Position numbers and translations under genes: made by a program. A stretch of 64,000 nt of DNA from Hydractinia symbiolongicarpus (Eukaryota > Cnidaria > Hydrozoa > Anthoathecata > Hydractiniidae), in contig NC_079877.1 in NCBI RefSeq assembly GCF_029227915.1, positions 15,798,851 to 15,862,850 on the forward strand. The letters are read 5' to 3'. Below are positions 11,440 to 22,759 of this stretch, piece after piece. Below the pieces are notes generated by a model. It worked only from the letters and a program-made list of their open reading frames with translations. It searched no databases and was not told the origin of the DNA. Positions within the stretch are counted from its first letter, which is position 1, and each line of letters begins with the position of its first letter.

Positions 11440-11965
11440 TATAATTACCTGCTAGCTGTTTTCAACCGGTTTATACAGTAAATATGTGGCGCTGATTGTC
11501 TAAAATGCCTTAACGAAGGGCTTTATACAGAATGGTATAAATTTTACACTCATACAAATCAAAATGGTAGTCATAAAAAACAACATTGCCGAAAAATCTT
11601 TTAAATGTAGCTACATACATAACGGCTTAAAAATCAATTCGCAGTAAATCTAAAATCTCGGATAACTCCACGAGAAAAAGAGCAAAAATGTTGATAATTT
11701 TAAAACCATGTTCAAAAGTGCACACACATGAATAACTGCGTCATACATCTAAAAAATTGAAACAACGAAATTTAAATCGCACGTTTTAGTTTTTAAAGTG
11801 TTAGTTCTTACAATGTTTAGAAAATAATCCTGGTTTCTACAAACCCAAACCAAATAGCTCTCAGTTAATAAATACAATATACACTATTTTATCTACACCT
11901 TTCCAAAAATATTAGTCTTGGTCAGCGTATCGCCTTTGCAAGGTCTGCTTCGCCTATGAATACAC
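11440..11965. repeat. Diverged repeat related to 6490-6990
   Basis: Two blocks (about 11450-11700 and 11815-11965) resemble, in the same order and orientation, blocks inside the insertion in locus B. Their spacing is similar. Either a mobile element copy or duplicated flanking DNA of an Alr-like gene. Confidence 0.45.
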
Positions 11966-12526
11966 GACATTCGAATAAATTATCTGCATGCACCGCTAAC
12001 ATATTTTCGCCCATAGTATAGTGGATTCTTTTGTGACTCCCATTTCTAGGAACCGCAAATTGAATTCCCTGCTGCTATGCAGAATGATGATGATGCGCAA
12101 AGTAGTTCTACTTGATATTCTCCTGAATATACTCGCCCATCATGATCGATCGATCCGATCAGGGTGAACCGTTATCAATTGCAAATAAATACACGGATTT
12201 GCCTTGATAAGGATCTACCAATATTAAAAATTATTTTTTCTTTTCTAGAAATGAAGGTGTGTAGTATTTGGAAAAATTTGAAATTGCTTTTTGAAAATTC
12301 ACAAACAAATTTCTTAATTCAGCTGTAAAAAACAACGTCATTTTCAAATAAGATTAGTTTTCTCGAGCATTCTAATTCTTTTAAGACTAATCATGTCACA
12401 TTCATATTGGCATAAGCATAAATATGGATTTTGTCCATGTAATGCTGAAAAACTGTTTTTTGGATGTGATTTAGTTATTTGTTATTAATAGTTAATTCCA
12501 ACGTCTTTTCCATCTTATTTTTTCAG

Positions 12527-12892
12527 TTAATGGGAAAATTGATGTACATGTAGCTAGCAGTCAAAACTTTGCTGTGAAAGGTGATAACTTTAGCATATAC
12601 TGGAAAATAAGTAATGCGTATTCAATTTATCGATTGGGCTTGTATAAACACAAAACAAGTGTATTGTTTGATGGTGCTGCTAACTGAATTTCTTTCAAAT
12701 CATTCACTGTCAACAAAACCTCTGTTTCTATAAAGAGCTTCGTGGAAGGTGATAAAATGTACTGCGTGATGACAATACACAATGTTTCATATGATGATGA
12801 TGCAAGTGAATATTTTATGAAAGTGACATATGTAACTCTCGAACTATTTGAGAAATTAGAAGAAAACGCTACGTTCCGTATTAATGTTACAG
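12527..12892 (+). pseudogene. Alr-like locus C: Ig-like domain 1 exon with stop codon
   Basis: A pyrimidine-rich TTTTTTCAG acceptor precedes 12527 and the exon ends ACA G|GTATAA; at 366 bases it is phase 1 to phase 1. It reads in one frame as a V-set-like domain: the C-strand Trp in SIYWKISN, a middle strand SFTVNKTSVSI, an F-strand MYCVMTIHNVS, DDDASEYFMKVTY in place of the usual D-x-G/A-x-Y-x-C, and the end strand ATFRINVTG. One codon is TGA, at 12685-12687, about 53 residues in. Known: Alr domain 1 mediates homophilic binding between cells. Inferred: a nonsense-mutated copy or a null allele. Apart from the stop, the exon is intact, including both splice sites, so the mutation may be recent. 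Confidence 0.7.
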
Positions 12893-13762
12893 GTATAATG
12901 TGCTTTTTTTTACTTTTTTTCAGGCATCGTATCTGATTAATAGAATCCGTCACAGCCCCCCGCGTTGATCGCTATATTCCGTTTATTTAAATTTTTGAAG
13001 ACCGCCAGTCGAGTGTAACGTATTTTATCGTGAAGAGGTACGTTATACTAAGAACAAAGTGTAGATTTAATTTCTTCGTATTAAAAAGAAAGTTTAACAA
13101 AATAATAATATTTATCTTGTTTATCGGTTGAACGTGTAAAGTTAGTAACAAAGCAATAACTGTACCTAATTTGTTATGAAAGAAATTATAGGGTGCTCTT
13201 TTGATTCTGTTAATTACAAACATCTTAAAATTGTGATGGTGAATGTTAAATTTATATGCTTCAATAGCTTTTCATTCCGAAGATATATATTGCAAATAGA
13301 TTTGATGAAAAAGTCTGCGGATATTATAACGGTTTCTAACAATTTTCAATTTCCTAAAGCCACACTGATATTTCTTAAGTATATTGAACAAGACGTATGA
13401 TATACGCAAACAACCTCGCGAATAAAGTTTACAAAAAGCTGTCTATCAAATTGGGATTTTTATTACGAAGTTAGACACGACATATTTTACTATTCAGATA
13501 CGCAATAATATTTGTTACACACTTATTTTTCAAAATTGATTTGTGAGACCTTCCTGAACGGAAAATTCTTCGAACTTTTAATTTTCGATGGGTCCGTCTT
13601 GGGTGAACCGACTGACAGGAAGAAGAAAGACCACAAACCCACAAACCCCAAAATTTGCGAAATTCATTAATTCAGTTAATTCTGCCTCACTTTTAAAAAG
13701 TTTGGTGGAAACACCTTTATTTACTAGTTGGTTAAACAAGTGTTTTGAACACTTGTCTTATC

Positions 13763-13870
13763 TTTTTAAAAAAGAAAAAAAAGTAAAAATAGTTACCAAG
13801 ATGAGATTCGAACACACGACGACTCCCGTGTCGGTGCTCAGAGAGGCAAAAATTTCCATTCTTGTAGGAC
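13763..13870 (-). mobile_element. tRNA-derived SINE fragment
   Basis: On the - strand, 13850 to about 13797 resembles the 3' half of a tRNA. There is an AGAGCACC-like anticodon-arm start, a CGAC/GTCG stem, and a B box reading TGTTCGAATCTC (consensus GGTTCGANNCC). A T-rich tail follows at 13796-13763. The A-box side is degenerate (GCCTCTCTGAGCACC). The tail and poor acceptor stem argue for a SINE rather than a working tRNA gene. It sits in the locus C intron just before domain 2. Confidence 0.5.
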
Positions 13871-13950
13871 ACATTTGCGTTTTAATACAAGCTCACGAGC
13901 TTGTAATAACTTAATCCGTGTTGTAAGAGGTCTTTGGAGATTCTTTGGAG

Positions 13951-14207
13951 TGATTTTGCGAAATGTAACTGACATAAACGAGAAGAAAACTGAAGTAGAG
14001 ACATGTGGAAATCCAAAACCAGAAATAAATTTTATACAACTAAAATTCCAAAACTACCTGTTGTGTGTAAATTAACAGAAAATAGACTAAAGAAATACAA
14101 ATGCAAAGTTGAATTAACAGATGTGCAATGTGGCGAGATGATGTATTTGGAAAGTCGTGGCTATCGACATTTACATTTGAATTCGTCGTCACTAATAATT
14201 TCCAACT
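13951..14207 (+). pseudogene. Alr-like locus C: Ig-like domain 2 exon, frameshifted
   Basis: The first part reads VILRNVTDINEKKTEVETC then GNPKPEINF in phase 1 from a weak acceptor (TTCTTTGGAG). The second part reads PVVCKLTENRLKKYKCKVEL, then TDVQCGEMMYL and GYRHLHL in another frame, ending at AAC T|GTAAGT, a canonical donor in phase 1. The switch lies at about 14038-14058, and the exon length of 257 is one short of a multiple of three, so a single-base deletion is the simplest cause. Cysteine pairs (ETCGNP, VVCK, YKCK, VQCG) and the GNPKP loop resemble an I-set domain. It would be the second extracellular domain of locus C. Confidence 0.6.
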
Positions 14208-14702
14208 GTAAGTGTTTTAAATCGAAAAATGCGCCAATTCTTGAAAATTGTGATCACACCCAAGAGAAATAATACATGATCGAAATTTTACTTGCACAGG
14301 TTGGAAATTGCCGTAGTATACTACATAATAATTCATGCGTCAGTCATTTTAATTTTTAGGCGTATAGGTAAAGTACGCCAATTGGCGTCGCATAAAGAAC
14401 AAAATGCTGACATGTCCTCTATTGCGAATAACTAGTGATTAATCATTTTGAGATATCAAATTAGGAACCTGTATAAAGGACAGTTTCATTTCCCATTAAG
14501 AAGTTGAGGCATCACGTGGAATAAATAAGGTTATAAGGCGAATAATTGTCAGTAAAAACAATCAATATCTCAGTTTTCCAAAAAAGATTCGCAGTCTAAG
14601 AGTAAGAAATTGTATGCATAAGAAATTCGAAAAACCTGCAATTAGTTTAAAAGAGCTATCATGCAAAAATCATACCGGCTTATCTTAGGTTCCTAAAAAT
14701 AA

Positions 14703-15058
14703 TCAAGTAATATAAACTTTATGGATACACCGTTGAATATCAGTTATAAAACAGACTGGAATCGATGTCACAGTATTGCATGGTCCATTCAACACCTTGG
14801 AATGAAATGCGTTAAAAAAACGAATTGAAAGTGCTTCTTGACGACGAGTTGCCACTAACAAATGCGACAATAACAGCAACATCAACCAAATTCTATATAT
14901 GCTATACATCGATTCAATATGTTAAAGTTCGAGATGTATCTTTATGGAACGATAAAAGTAATTGGGTTATACAAAAAATAAATGTTCGAACTATCGCCCA
15001 GCGTAAAAGTTACATACTTCATTTACACAAATATTTCACTTTGCTAACAGGTCAACAG
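14703..15058 (+). pseudogene. Alr-like locus C: third extracellular domain, broken
   Basis: Two frames carry the domain. The first includes NISYKTDWNRCHSIAWSIQ and HLGMKC; the second includes LPLTNATITATSTKFYICYT, then VSLWNDKSNWVIQKINVRTI, ending at CAG|GTATGC (15058). The frame changes at a run of seven A bases (14814-14820), a typical site for an indel or a sequencing error. In-frame stops near 14694-14702 obscure the 5' boundary, so the start is approximate. Conserved-looking Cys and Trp residues suggest a folded membrane-proximal domain. I place it as the spacer or third domain of locus C by position between domain 2 and the membrane exon. Confidence 0.45.
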
Positions 15059-15339
15059 GTATGCTGCTAAAACTTGGTCGTCGCGTGTTTGAGGGTTTGC
15101 GATTACGATTGCCAATAGGGTTGCCTATGGTATATTGTAAGTTGAGTTTCCATGCTTGTTTCCCACAAGACATTTCGTTTTCTTTTACGGATAATTTATG
15201 TCCATGCTTTAGATAACTATCCTTTTGTAAAACAATTATTTTTTAATCACTTTTGTTAACACAACAGAGTCCCGTTCCTCAAGAAAAAGAAATCTGACAA
15301 TTGTAAGAAATAAAAAAATTCGTATTATTTTATCCACAG

Positions 15340-15442
15340 ATAATGATTTATGTCATGGAGTCATTATTTCCGCATGCCTCGCGTTTGTTTTGGTTGTTCT
15401 AATTATTTTGTTGCTTATAAAGAAAGAAATTATGCAAAAAAC
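15340..15442 (+). CDS. Alr-like locus C: transmembrane exon
   Basis: A TTATCCACAG acceptor precedes 15340, and the exon ends AAA AC|GTAAGT (donor at 15443). It enters in phase 1 and leaves in phase 2. The translation is a short polar start (DNDLCHG), about 23 hydrophobic residues (VIISACLAFVLVVLIILLLI) and a basic stop-transfer stretch KKEIMQK, as expected for a type I single-pass receptor. Both splice sites are consensus and there is no lesion. It corresponds to the locus B exon at 8246. The exon is individually sound, but the locus as a whole is interrupted upstream. Confidence 0.65.
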
Positions 15443-15510
15443 GTAAGTACTGCATATTGCGTCCATATAAGGAAAATTCTTTTCGATCTGCGTTTATGTC
15501 CTTGTGTCAG

Positions 15511-15539
15511 CTCTGAAGAAAATGTTGCTGGAATAGTAG
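15511..15539 (+). CDS. Alr-like locus C: small cytosolic exon
   Basis: A CCTTGTGTCAG acceptor precedes 15511, and a GTAAAA donor follows at 15540. Entering in phase 2 it completes a Thr codon from the membrane exon, encodes SEENVAGIV and leaves in phase 1. That is the phase with which the tail exon of locus B begins, so it fits between a membrane exon and a phase-1 tail exon. No tail exon was found downstream in locus C; repeats begin soon after. At 29 bases the call depends on phase logic. Confidence 0.45.
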
Positions 15540-15663
15540 GTAAAATTTTAAAGATAGTTTTTTGAAAATAATGTTGCCATCTATATACACATTTTATTAA
15601 TAAAATACAAACTGTTTTGTCTACCTATAGCGAGAAATGCTACCTAAGGTAAACAGTTTAGGC

Positions 15664-15760
15664 AGGCGCAAAACATTATGGTTTTTCCGGTGTAATATAT
15701 TTAAAATAAATAGGCGCACAACATTATGGTCCTTCTGGTGTACTATATTTTTAAAAAAGT
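15664..15760. repeat. 48-bp tandem duplication
   Basis: AGGCGCAAAACATTATGG starts at 15664 and recurs with few changes at 15712. Both copies run on into GGTGTAATATATTT or a close variant. Confidence 0.7.
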
Positions 15761-15940
15761 AACTTTCCACAAATTTAGCTGAAATAATAACAAAGTTCAC
15801 AACTCGTTGCTACCCTGCCATAGCTAAACAGTCGACAGTTTATTATTTTTTAGAGAACGTTCCCGCTAAAAGTTCAAAAATAAATAATACTAAGGGCTGA
15901 GTGATAATACAGGCAAACAATTTCGCACATCCATATAGTT

Positions 15941-16400
15941 GTAATACCCTTTTTTGAAAAAACTTTATTGTAACTTTGGTTAAGCAGAAACACAGGAAAC
16001 AGCCATCATTAACATTGGACTGAGCGCTTAGTACAGGTAAACTGTGTCGTCAATGCGTTTAGGCGTAATACCATTTTCAAAAAAACTGTTGTAATTTCGG
16101 TTTACACAACACAGGATGTACACTCTGGTAACACTTCGCTACGCGCTTACTACGTAAAGGTTAACCGTGTCACATATCCATGTAGGCATCATACCCTTTT
16201 CAAAAAAACTTATTACAGCTTCCATTTAAACAAAAAAAAGCAGGAAACAATCTGTCGCCAACAACTGGCTGAGCAGTTACTACTGGTAAACGGTGTTGCG
16301 CATGTGTAAAGGCGTAATACCCTTTTCGAAAATAAATGTTATTGCAACTACTGGTTAAATAAAAACACGGGAGACAGCCTGTCGTTACCATGTCCAGCTA
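15941..16400 (+). repeat. Tandem repeat, about 124-bp unit
   Basis: The anchor GTAATACC (ATCATACC in one copy) starts at 15941, 16065, 16188 and 16314. Each copy continues through a run of A bases, TTATTGTAA, CAGGAAACA, TGAGCGCTTA and a GTAAAC-GTGTC block. The reverse complement of this unit makes up most of 56560-60330, and single units occur near 25500 and 42250. Confidence 0.75.
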
Positions 16401-19400
16401 TAAAAATCACTCACCAATTTTATTTTGCGGAGTAAGTTTTCAGGACAGTAATAAGAGGTGATGCTACCTACCAACTGCATTAAGCATAATAAATATTGAT
16501 TAAGAATTTTGTTGTAGCTAGCCAAACTGCATTTGGCTAATTTTACTCTTCAGACAGAGGTTTACAGAGGTACCTAAAGAGCTAGCTAGAGAGCCACAAC
16601 CCTAACATAAAAATAAATAATAATATACGAAACTTTAAATTATTAAAAATAAATAAAGCTTCAGATAAATAAGGCAACAGAATAATTAAGGCTACAGAGA
16701 GCTGACTTCAGCAGGATGCTGCCTTGAAATCTACGCTTGTAGCTAGCTGAAATCTTGTTTGTTTCAGATTTTCACATGGCTAGAAAACGTGATGATATTT
16801 TCATATTAACATGTGAAAACATACACACAACGAAGAGAATATCTTAAACGTTAGTAGAATTAAAATTTAGGCAATTAAGTAAATATACCAACCCAACCAA
16901 ATGTGTTTCTTTGTTTTACAAAAACTAGACTATAATCAATATGTCTTCCTTGAACTCCGTCTCTCGAAAGGAACGACTCGTACCTTATCCCCTAGAGCTC
17001 GGTTTAGTTGAACAAAATATGCCTCGTTGAAAGCATAACTGGAACGAAATTTTCAAGGAGTATCTAGCATAGCTCATCAATTAATATTAAAATAACAGTC
17101 TATAACAATATTTGTGATCAAATTCGTAACGCAGTCTTCATTCTTTCCCAACTTTACGATTATCAAGATACGCACACAGCCGGCGTAGCATTAGGTCGCG
17201 GGGTGAGGTCGGACTTTTGAAGTCGTGACGTTACGGCAATCGGTTAATATATCGGTCGAAGAAGAAGAAGGAGGAGAAGAAAAAGACCGGCCGTTTTAAT
17301 AAGTTCTCGGATGTAATCCGAAATCTTAAAAACTTGAATCATTTTAGCATTTCTACCGCATTATTTATCTAACATATTGAAAAGAACGGTTAGCATTACA
17401 GACTCAAACTCAAGGCAAATGTCAAAAATGAAAAAATCAGTCATTTTTCTTGTATATCAACCTCTCTCATCAAAGCTTAGACAAAATATAACTTTTTTTG
17501 ATTATAGTGTCTACTCTTTTCTTTAAAAAATGTTCATCACAAATTATAACAAAATAAATTATTTCTACCTTGCACTCCAAAATTTTAAATCTATAAATTC
17601 CAACACATAAATTGTATATTAAGTAAAATCAGTTATTTCTGTCATTTGCACACACCTTCTCATTTAGCCCGCGAAAAAAAATCACTTAATTAGGGAGACA
17701 AATAGTAACTATTTTGTCAGAAGTTAGTGAAGCTTAAACAAAATGAAAGATCATTGTGTTTAAGTTAAAGCGCTGATCAGAATAACGTGCTTTCCACGAA
17801 GTTTTAAATCAATATTATAGTTGAAAAAATTGATGAACTTGATAATGTCACAAGGCCTTTTATATTTTTTTCCTTATTTTTATTTGTGTAAAGTTAAAAG
17901 ACATATTCCGTGAAACTCTTGCAAAATTTTGTGGATGTAAGCACAAATTCCAGCATGTATAAATCAGGCTTGACAACATGCAGAAAATCTTTCAATTATT
18001 TTCATAGAAAGCAGAAATAAAGGTAAACTTAGCAATGTAACATAGTCACATGTCAGAGCAGAACAGGTCGGATCATTGTCGCCTTTTTATCTTATCAAGA
18101 AAACAATGCAAGCGTTCCATGCGTCATAACAATGCAGCGTTTTCGAATTTTAGAATTAAATATATTTTAAACGATCGTAACATAACATATGTAAACATGG
18201 AGTTAAGTTGTTTACATTTTCCTATGTTTATTATAATAAAAGGATAGTTTTTAATAAACAATGAGCAAGTAAACTTTAAATTTTGTAAATCATACATATT
18301 TTCATTTTTAGAACAAAAAACAATCGAACTTGGACATATTTTTATGATATTCTTAAAACATCTGATCTATTTTTCAGAGTTTATTCTTATAAAGAAAGCA
18401 TGTCCAGAGTTAAGGTGCAACATGGAAGTAAATGTTTAAGGAAAAGTTGAGATCTGACAGTTGTTGCACAAGAATCGTCACACACCTAAATTCATTTCTA
18501 TACCAGATACTATAAGCAACAACACACCAACCTAATACTGTACCTGCTTTTCTTTGGCTTTCTCAATATGCAGGAGCTTGTGTTCTCTTATTAGTTTTTT
18601 ATTTTAATTTCAAATTGAAAGGTAGTATTTTTTATCATCACGACCTCGTGCAGTTTTACCACGAGAAGTAAATATACCCCCGTTTTCAGATTTTTTTTAA
18701 TTTAGCAAATTTTAGCGTAAGGCATATCATGAGCCGTAAGAAAGTGACTAGTAATTTTTGTGCCATGGACTCACATGCACACTCACGCAAGGAAATTGAT
18801 ATATAAAATGTATGGAAAGAAATTTTGTTCAGTAGAGTATCCTTGGTTAAACAATTTTTAGCTATTATATACAAAATCTATGCCTCATTACTACTTTCTT
18901 CTTGTGATTAGCTTCAGATCGGTAAAGATAACGCAAAAAGAAGTAATAACAATGGCCAGCGTAAAACTCACTTACACCAAACTAAATGGAAAACCTAAGA
19001 GTCAAGCAAAAAATAGCAGCTAGCTGGCTGTCTGTCTATGGCTATCATGACACTGACTACGTTAGTTAGACTACGATTACATCAGTTATAGCCAAGTTAA
19101 TAACAATAACTCTTTTGAGATTTACATGGCTAAAAAATTTAATGATATATTTTGTAGCATGTTGCTAAAAGTATGAAAAATACAAAGTATTTCCATGACA
19201 AAAAGATGGAAAAGAATTTATTCTTAACAAACTTAAGCTATGCAACTTCTAAAATGGCGGATTAACCGACAACTTTACTAATCGCGTCAGATGCACCCTT
19301 ATTATCTCTTAAAGTTGTGGAGTTACGTCTGAACTGCATTGCTGTTGATTATCCATAAAAGATGTTACTGCGTTATTGTTATTTGTCTTGCTCTAACAGA

Positions 19401-21787
19401 AAGGAATGTATGTTAAAAGTAGTTTTGAAAGTTAGGCAATGAGCCTTATCAAAATGTTTTGTAATAGGAAAGGTTATAAATGAATCGTATTTTTAACAGT
19501 TGGAGACGGAAACTGTTTTGTAACTGAAATGTTTATTAGATGTTTCTAAAAAGTAGACCCAATTGCGGGTAATAGGCTTCGCAAAGTTTTAGCAATTTAC
19601 TAAAGGAGACCCTAACCTTCACTAAATTCCCAAAAAATTAGGATTTTGTGCGAGCTTTCAGTCGGAACTAAAAGCAGTGTGGTCCACAGCTAGTAAATTA
19701 GCTAGCAATCAGAACACGATATGACAAATGTATTAAATAGAATGTTTAACTCTACTCCTGTTCATTAATACTTTCAGAGGAGAATTTCTGTTCAATGCTA
19801 GAGGGACAGTGGGCTAGTCCCCCCTCCCTCTCCGTAAATTCTAAATATTTTGTTTATCTGACATGAAAGTAACCATAAAGGTGTCCCGGTTCCTAAAGGT
19901 GGTTATCCACTCAGGAACAAATTGGAAAACGGATCGGAACGAACAATTGTGATTAACGGAATCTGTCTGATTTGTTGATAAAATTTCCCATTCCAATCTA
20001 AACTTAAATTTAAAACCATTTCAACTCTCCTAGGAGATAGTTAACTATTTTTTTTTCTTTTGTTCTAATCCATTTTGGTATTTATTGGAAGTCCCCTTCA
20101 AGTAACGACTTGTCACAAAAAATTCGGCATAGTAGCTAAGAACAGAATTCTCGGAAATAAGCTTGGTAAAGGTTAGGAAAACTAACACAATTACGTGTAA
20201 TTATTGCCATCTCATGGAAAATTATCGAACAAAGTTGAACAGAAGAGTGGGGGTGGGTGGAAGTCGAATATAATTAAATACAACTAGCTCAAAAAAAGGA
20301 AAAAAATACATAATAAAATTACATATAACCGTGAACAATATAAGGACAATACTAAAAAAAGTAAAAACAAACGACACAATTTTCCTAAACGTGTAATTTT
20401 TAATATAACCATCTAACACTTGCATGCTAAAAATAACAAAACCTAAAATATATGTAAGCTAGCTCGCAAAACAACAGTCTAAATGAAATTTGCTTTATTT
20501 TAATAGCATACAAGCTAGTCAAGGTTCTTAAACCTGTTTATTATCTCAGTAAGCATATAGGAAAAGAATTTGTCCGGATATGCCCGAGCTTGAAGAGAGA
20601 ATCATTGGCAGACCACATAGAAACAATGTTTTTTTTTGGAAAAAGAAACATTACGAAAAACTTAAGTGTATATTCATTTATATTCTTTCACCAACACGAC
20701 AAAGGTGACGAAAAATTACATGCATAATCGGCAAAAAGCACTAGGAATAATGTGCTTTTGTGAGGAAAAAAAAGACCTACTGACGAGCTTAGTTGTCAGA
20801 TAATAAAAATTATAAAATCGTCGTTAATATAAGCTTAGTTGACAAAAAATAAAAATTAAAAAAACTTCGTTACTAAATAAATTATACTTTAACAAATGTT
20901 CGTGTTCTTATTATGCCGGCATCAGGTTCATCGGGATTTGCTTGTACAGAGACCAAATTTCATTTCAATCCTAGACTAGTTAACTAAACTTTCTTTGAGG
21001 ATATTAAATTTACTTCATCTCAACAAAAGCTTAGACGCAAACAAATGTCAAAGTATATCCCTAAAATTCAGACCCCCCTCGTAGCAGCAAACTCTAAGTT
21101 ACAATCAACTTATGAGAATAAAGTTGGCGTGGTCACATCTTATTCTCATGAATAATACAAGAATTAATTATATTTGTTTAGGTGAGTGTGGCTATTTTTG
21201 CTCAAAACAAAGGATTACCCACGTGAACAAAGAAGAATAAAATTAACCAATCAGAAGGCGCGGTCAGTGTTCTGACGGCAGAAAAATCGTTGAGGCCCAC
21301 TATTTCGATCGTGGTGGTAAGAATTACTTAAATTATACTATGTCTCCTGGCCATTTCAATCGAAGCATTTGATCGCAGTATTGTTTGTGAAAAATTTCCT
21401 ACACGTCTAAATTCCTTGTTTACTGTAAATTTCCTTCATGAACCTGTAGACTTCATTCATGAACTAAAATGTTTGCTACACAAGCATAAATAATAGTTAT
21501 TATTTTACAAGAGAGATAGTAACGTCAAAAATGTCCAAAAAGGACAAAAAGAAAGTCGTTTACGTCTTTTTGTCAACACTAGCCCTGTAAGCTAGTGAAA
21601 ATACAATAAACAGTTTGACACCACTAATAAAAAACACATGAAATATGTAACCTCGGTATAGTTCTCCAACAGGACTTGTGAATTCTTTATCAGGTAATAT
21701 GAACGTTTGTGTCTATGTATTAATTGCATAACTGTGCAAAGTGCATGTGATTGATTTTAAATAACGGCGTTCTTCCCCTCCAATGTT
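16401..21787. other. Gene desert downstream of the Alr-like cluster
   Basis: No gene recognised on either strand. The DNA is AT-rich with many GCTAGCTAG-like short words and a purine-rich GAA run at 17257-17286. Small open frames, for example at 18050-18247, lack any recognisable feature. No RNA gene seen. Confidence 0.5.
17257..17286. repeat. GAA-rich microsatellite
   Basis: Imperfect GAA/GGA repeat of about 30 bases. Confidence 0.7.
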
Positions 21788-22759
21788 TTAAGTCCATTGC
21801 TCTACATCTCCCTGCATTTCTTGTGATTGAGTTTCAATCAGACAAACTTCATCATTGGATACATGGAAATAGCTGGTAGTGTTCTGCGTACTTGTACTAT
21901 AACAGGGAAAAAAAAAAAATTTTCGTCGGAACACTTCACGGAAATTGTTATCCAAGAGCGGGAACAAAAGCGGCTTTATCATTAGGGTCAACCAGTAAAA
22001 GCTTTTGAACACGTGTTTCCATTTATAAGTAATCAGATTATAATCACGAGAAATCATTATTGGAACAGCAACACCAAGGTATGATCCGTAAATCATTGTA
22101 ACACCGTACACCACGTTAACATTGATAGTGGTAACGCTAGAAGCAAATTCCCTCTTCTTAAGCTTGGCAAGAACGATGACGAGGATAATTAAGATGGCCA
22201 TTGGGATAAACAATCTTATGATGGCATCTTCCTTTTCGAAATACATGTCTTTCAGATATAGTGCAACACCACCGTAAATGCCTGAGATGACCATCAAGAC
22301 CACTATGGTTACCATCTTGTATAATAGTTTGGCAGTCTGACGTTCGAATATTATTTGATATGCTGTCCAGAAGGAATACGTTATGAAACTGGAAATCGAA
22401 AGGAAGTAAAGTGTGTTTTCCATGTATTGGTATAAAATGCTGAAATAATGACGATTCCACATAATATTAATTGCAAGAACATGGTATATCCATGAATAGA
22501 TTAAATCGCATACTGCCATAACATTATACAGGTGTAAGTTCTGGTCAGATATGTTTGAACGAATAAAAAACGAGAATATTAATAATATAGAACTCATTGT
22601 TAACACTAGAAGTTGTATCCCAAAAGCAATCGTTTGTAAAATGTATATGGTTTCTTTCTCCATTCCTTGCGATGAGAAAGGAAAAACAAGCCACCAATAT
22701 AAAAGATATATCACCAATAGATATGTTATAACAGCACATGAATATCTTACAGCTTGCAT
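21788..22759 (-). CDS. Rhodopsin-like (class A) GPCR, single exon
   Basis: An intact 323-residue frame with ATG at 22759. Hydrophobic segments lie at about residues 10-28, 39-66, 77-100, 112-138, 147-168, 180-200, 211-236 and 250-270. That is seven plus an N-terminal one, which may be a signal peptide or signal anchor. E139-R140-Q141 ends the third core helix in place of D/E-R-Y. The last helix has KPLLF in place of NPxxY, followed by the amphipathic helix-8 sequence NNFREVFRRK. D85 sits in the second core helix, where D2.50 would be expected. The tail has Cys286 and several Ser/Thr. Known: class A receptors couple extracellular ligands to G proteins at the plasma membrane. The ligand cannot be told; single-exon divergent receptors are common in cnidarians. 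It lies alone, opposite in strand to the Alr-like loci. Open frames overlapping it on both strands are shadows. Confidence 0.85.
   Translation of the reverse strand: MQAVRYSCAVITYLLVIYLLYWWLVFPFSSQGMEKETIYILQTIAFGIQLLVLTMSSILLIFSFFIRSNISDQNLHLYNVMAVCDLIYSWIYHVLAINIMWNRHYFSILYQYMENTLYFLSISSFITYSFWTAYQIIFERQTAKLLYKMVTIVVLMVISGIYGGVALYLKDMYFEKEDAIIRLFIPMAILIILVIVLAKLKKREFASSVTTINVNVVYGVTMIYGSYLGVAVPIMISRDYNLITYKWKHVFKSFYWLTLMIKPLLFPLLDNNFREVFRRKFFFFPCYSTSTQNTTSYFHVSNDEVCLIETQSQEMQGDVEQWT

Larger units (their letters stand above)
9671..12526. other. Noncoding DNA between Alr-like loci B and C
   Basis: No signal-peptide exon for locus C was found. The segment holds the repeat at 11440-11965 and a GGTTATGGTTATGG-like short repeat at 11187-11215. 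A 113-codon open frame on the - strand at 10332-10673 has no recognisable domain. Confidence 0.45.

Noticed and set aside
13797-13850. Functional tRNA gene on the - strand
   Set aside because: Only the 3' half resembles a tRNA; no matching acceptor stem, and a T-rich SINE-like tail follows.
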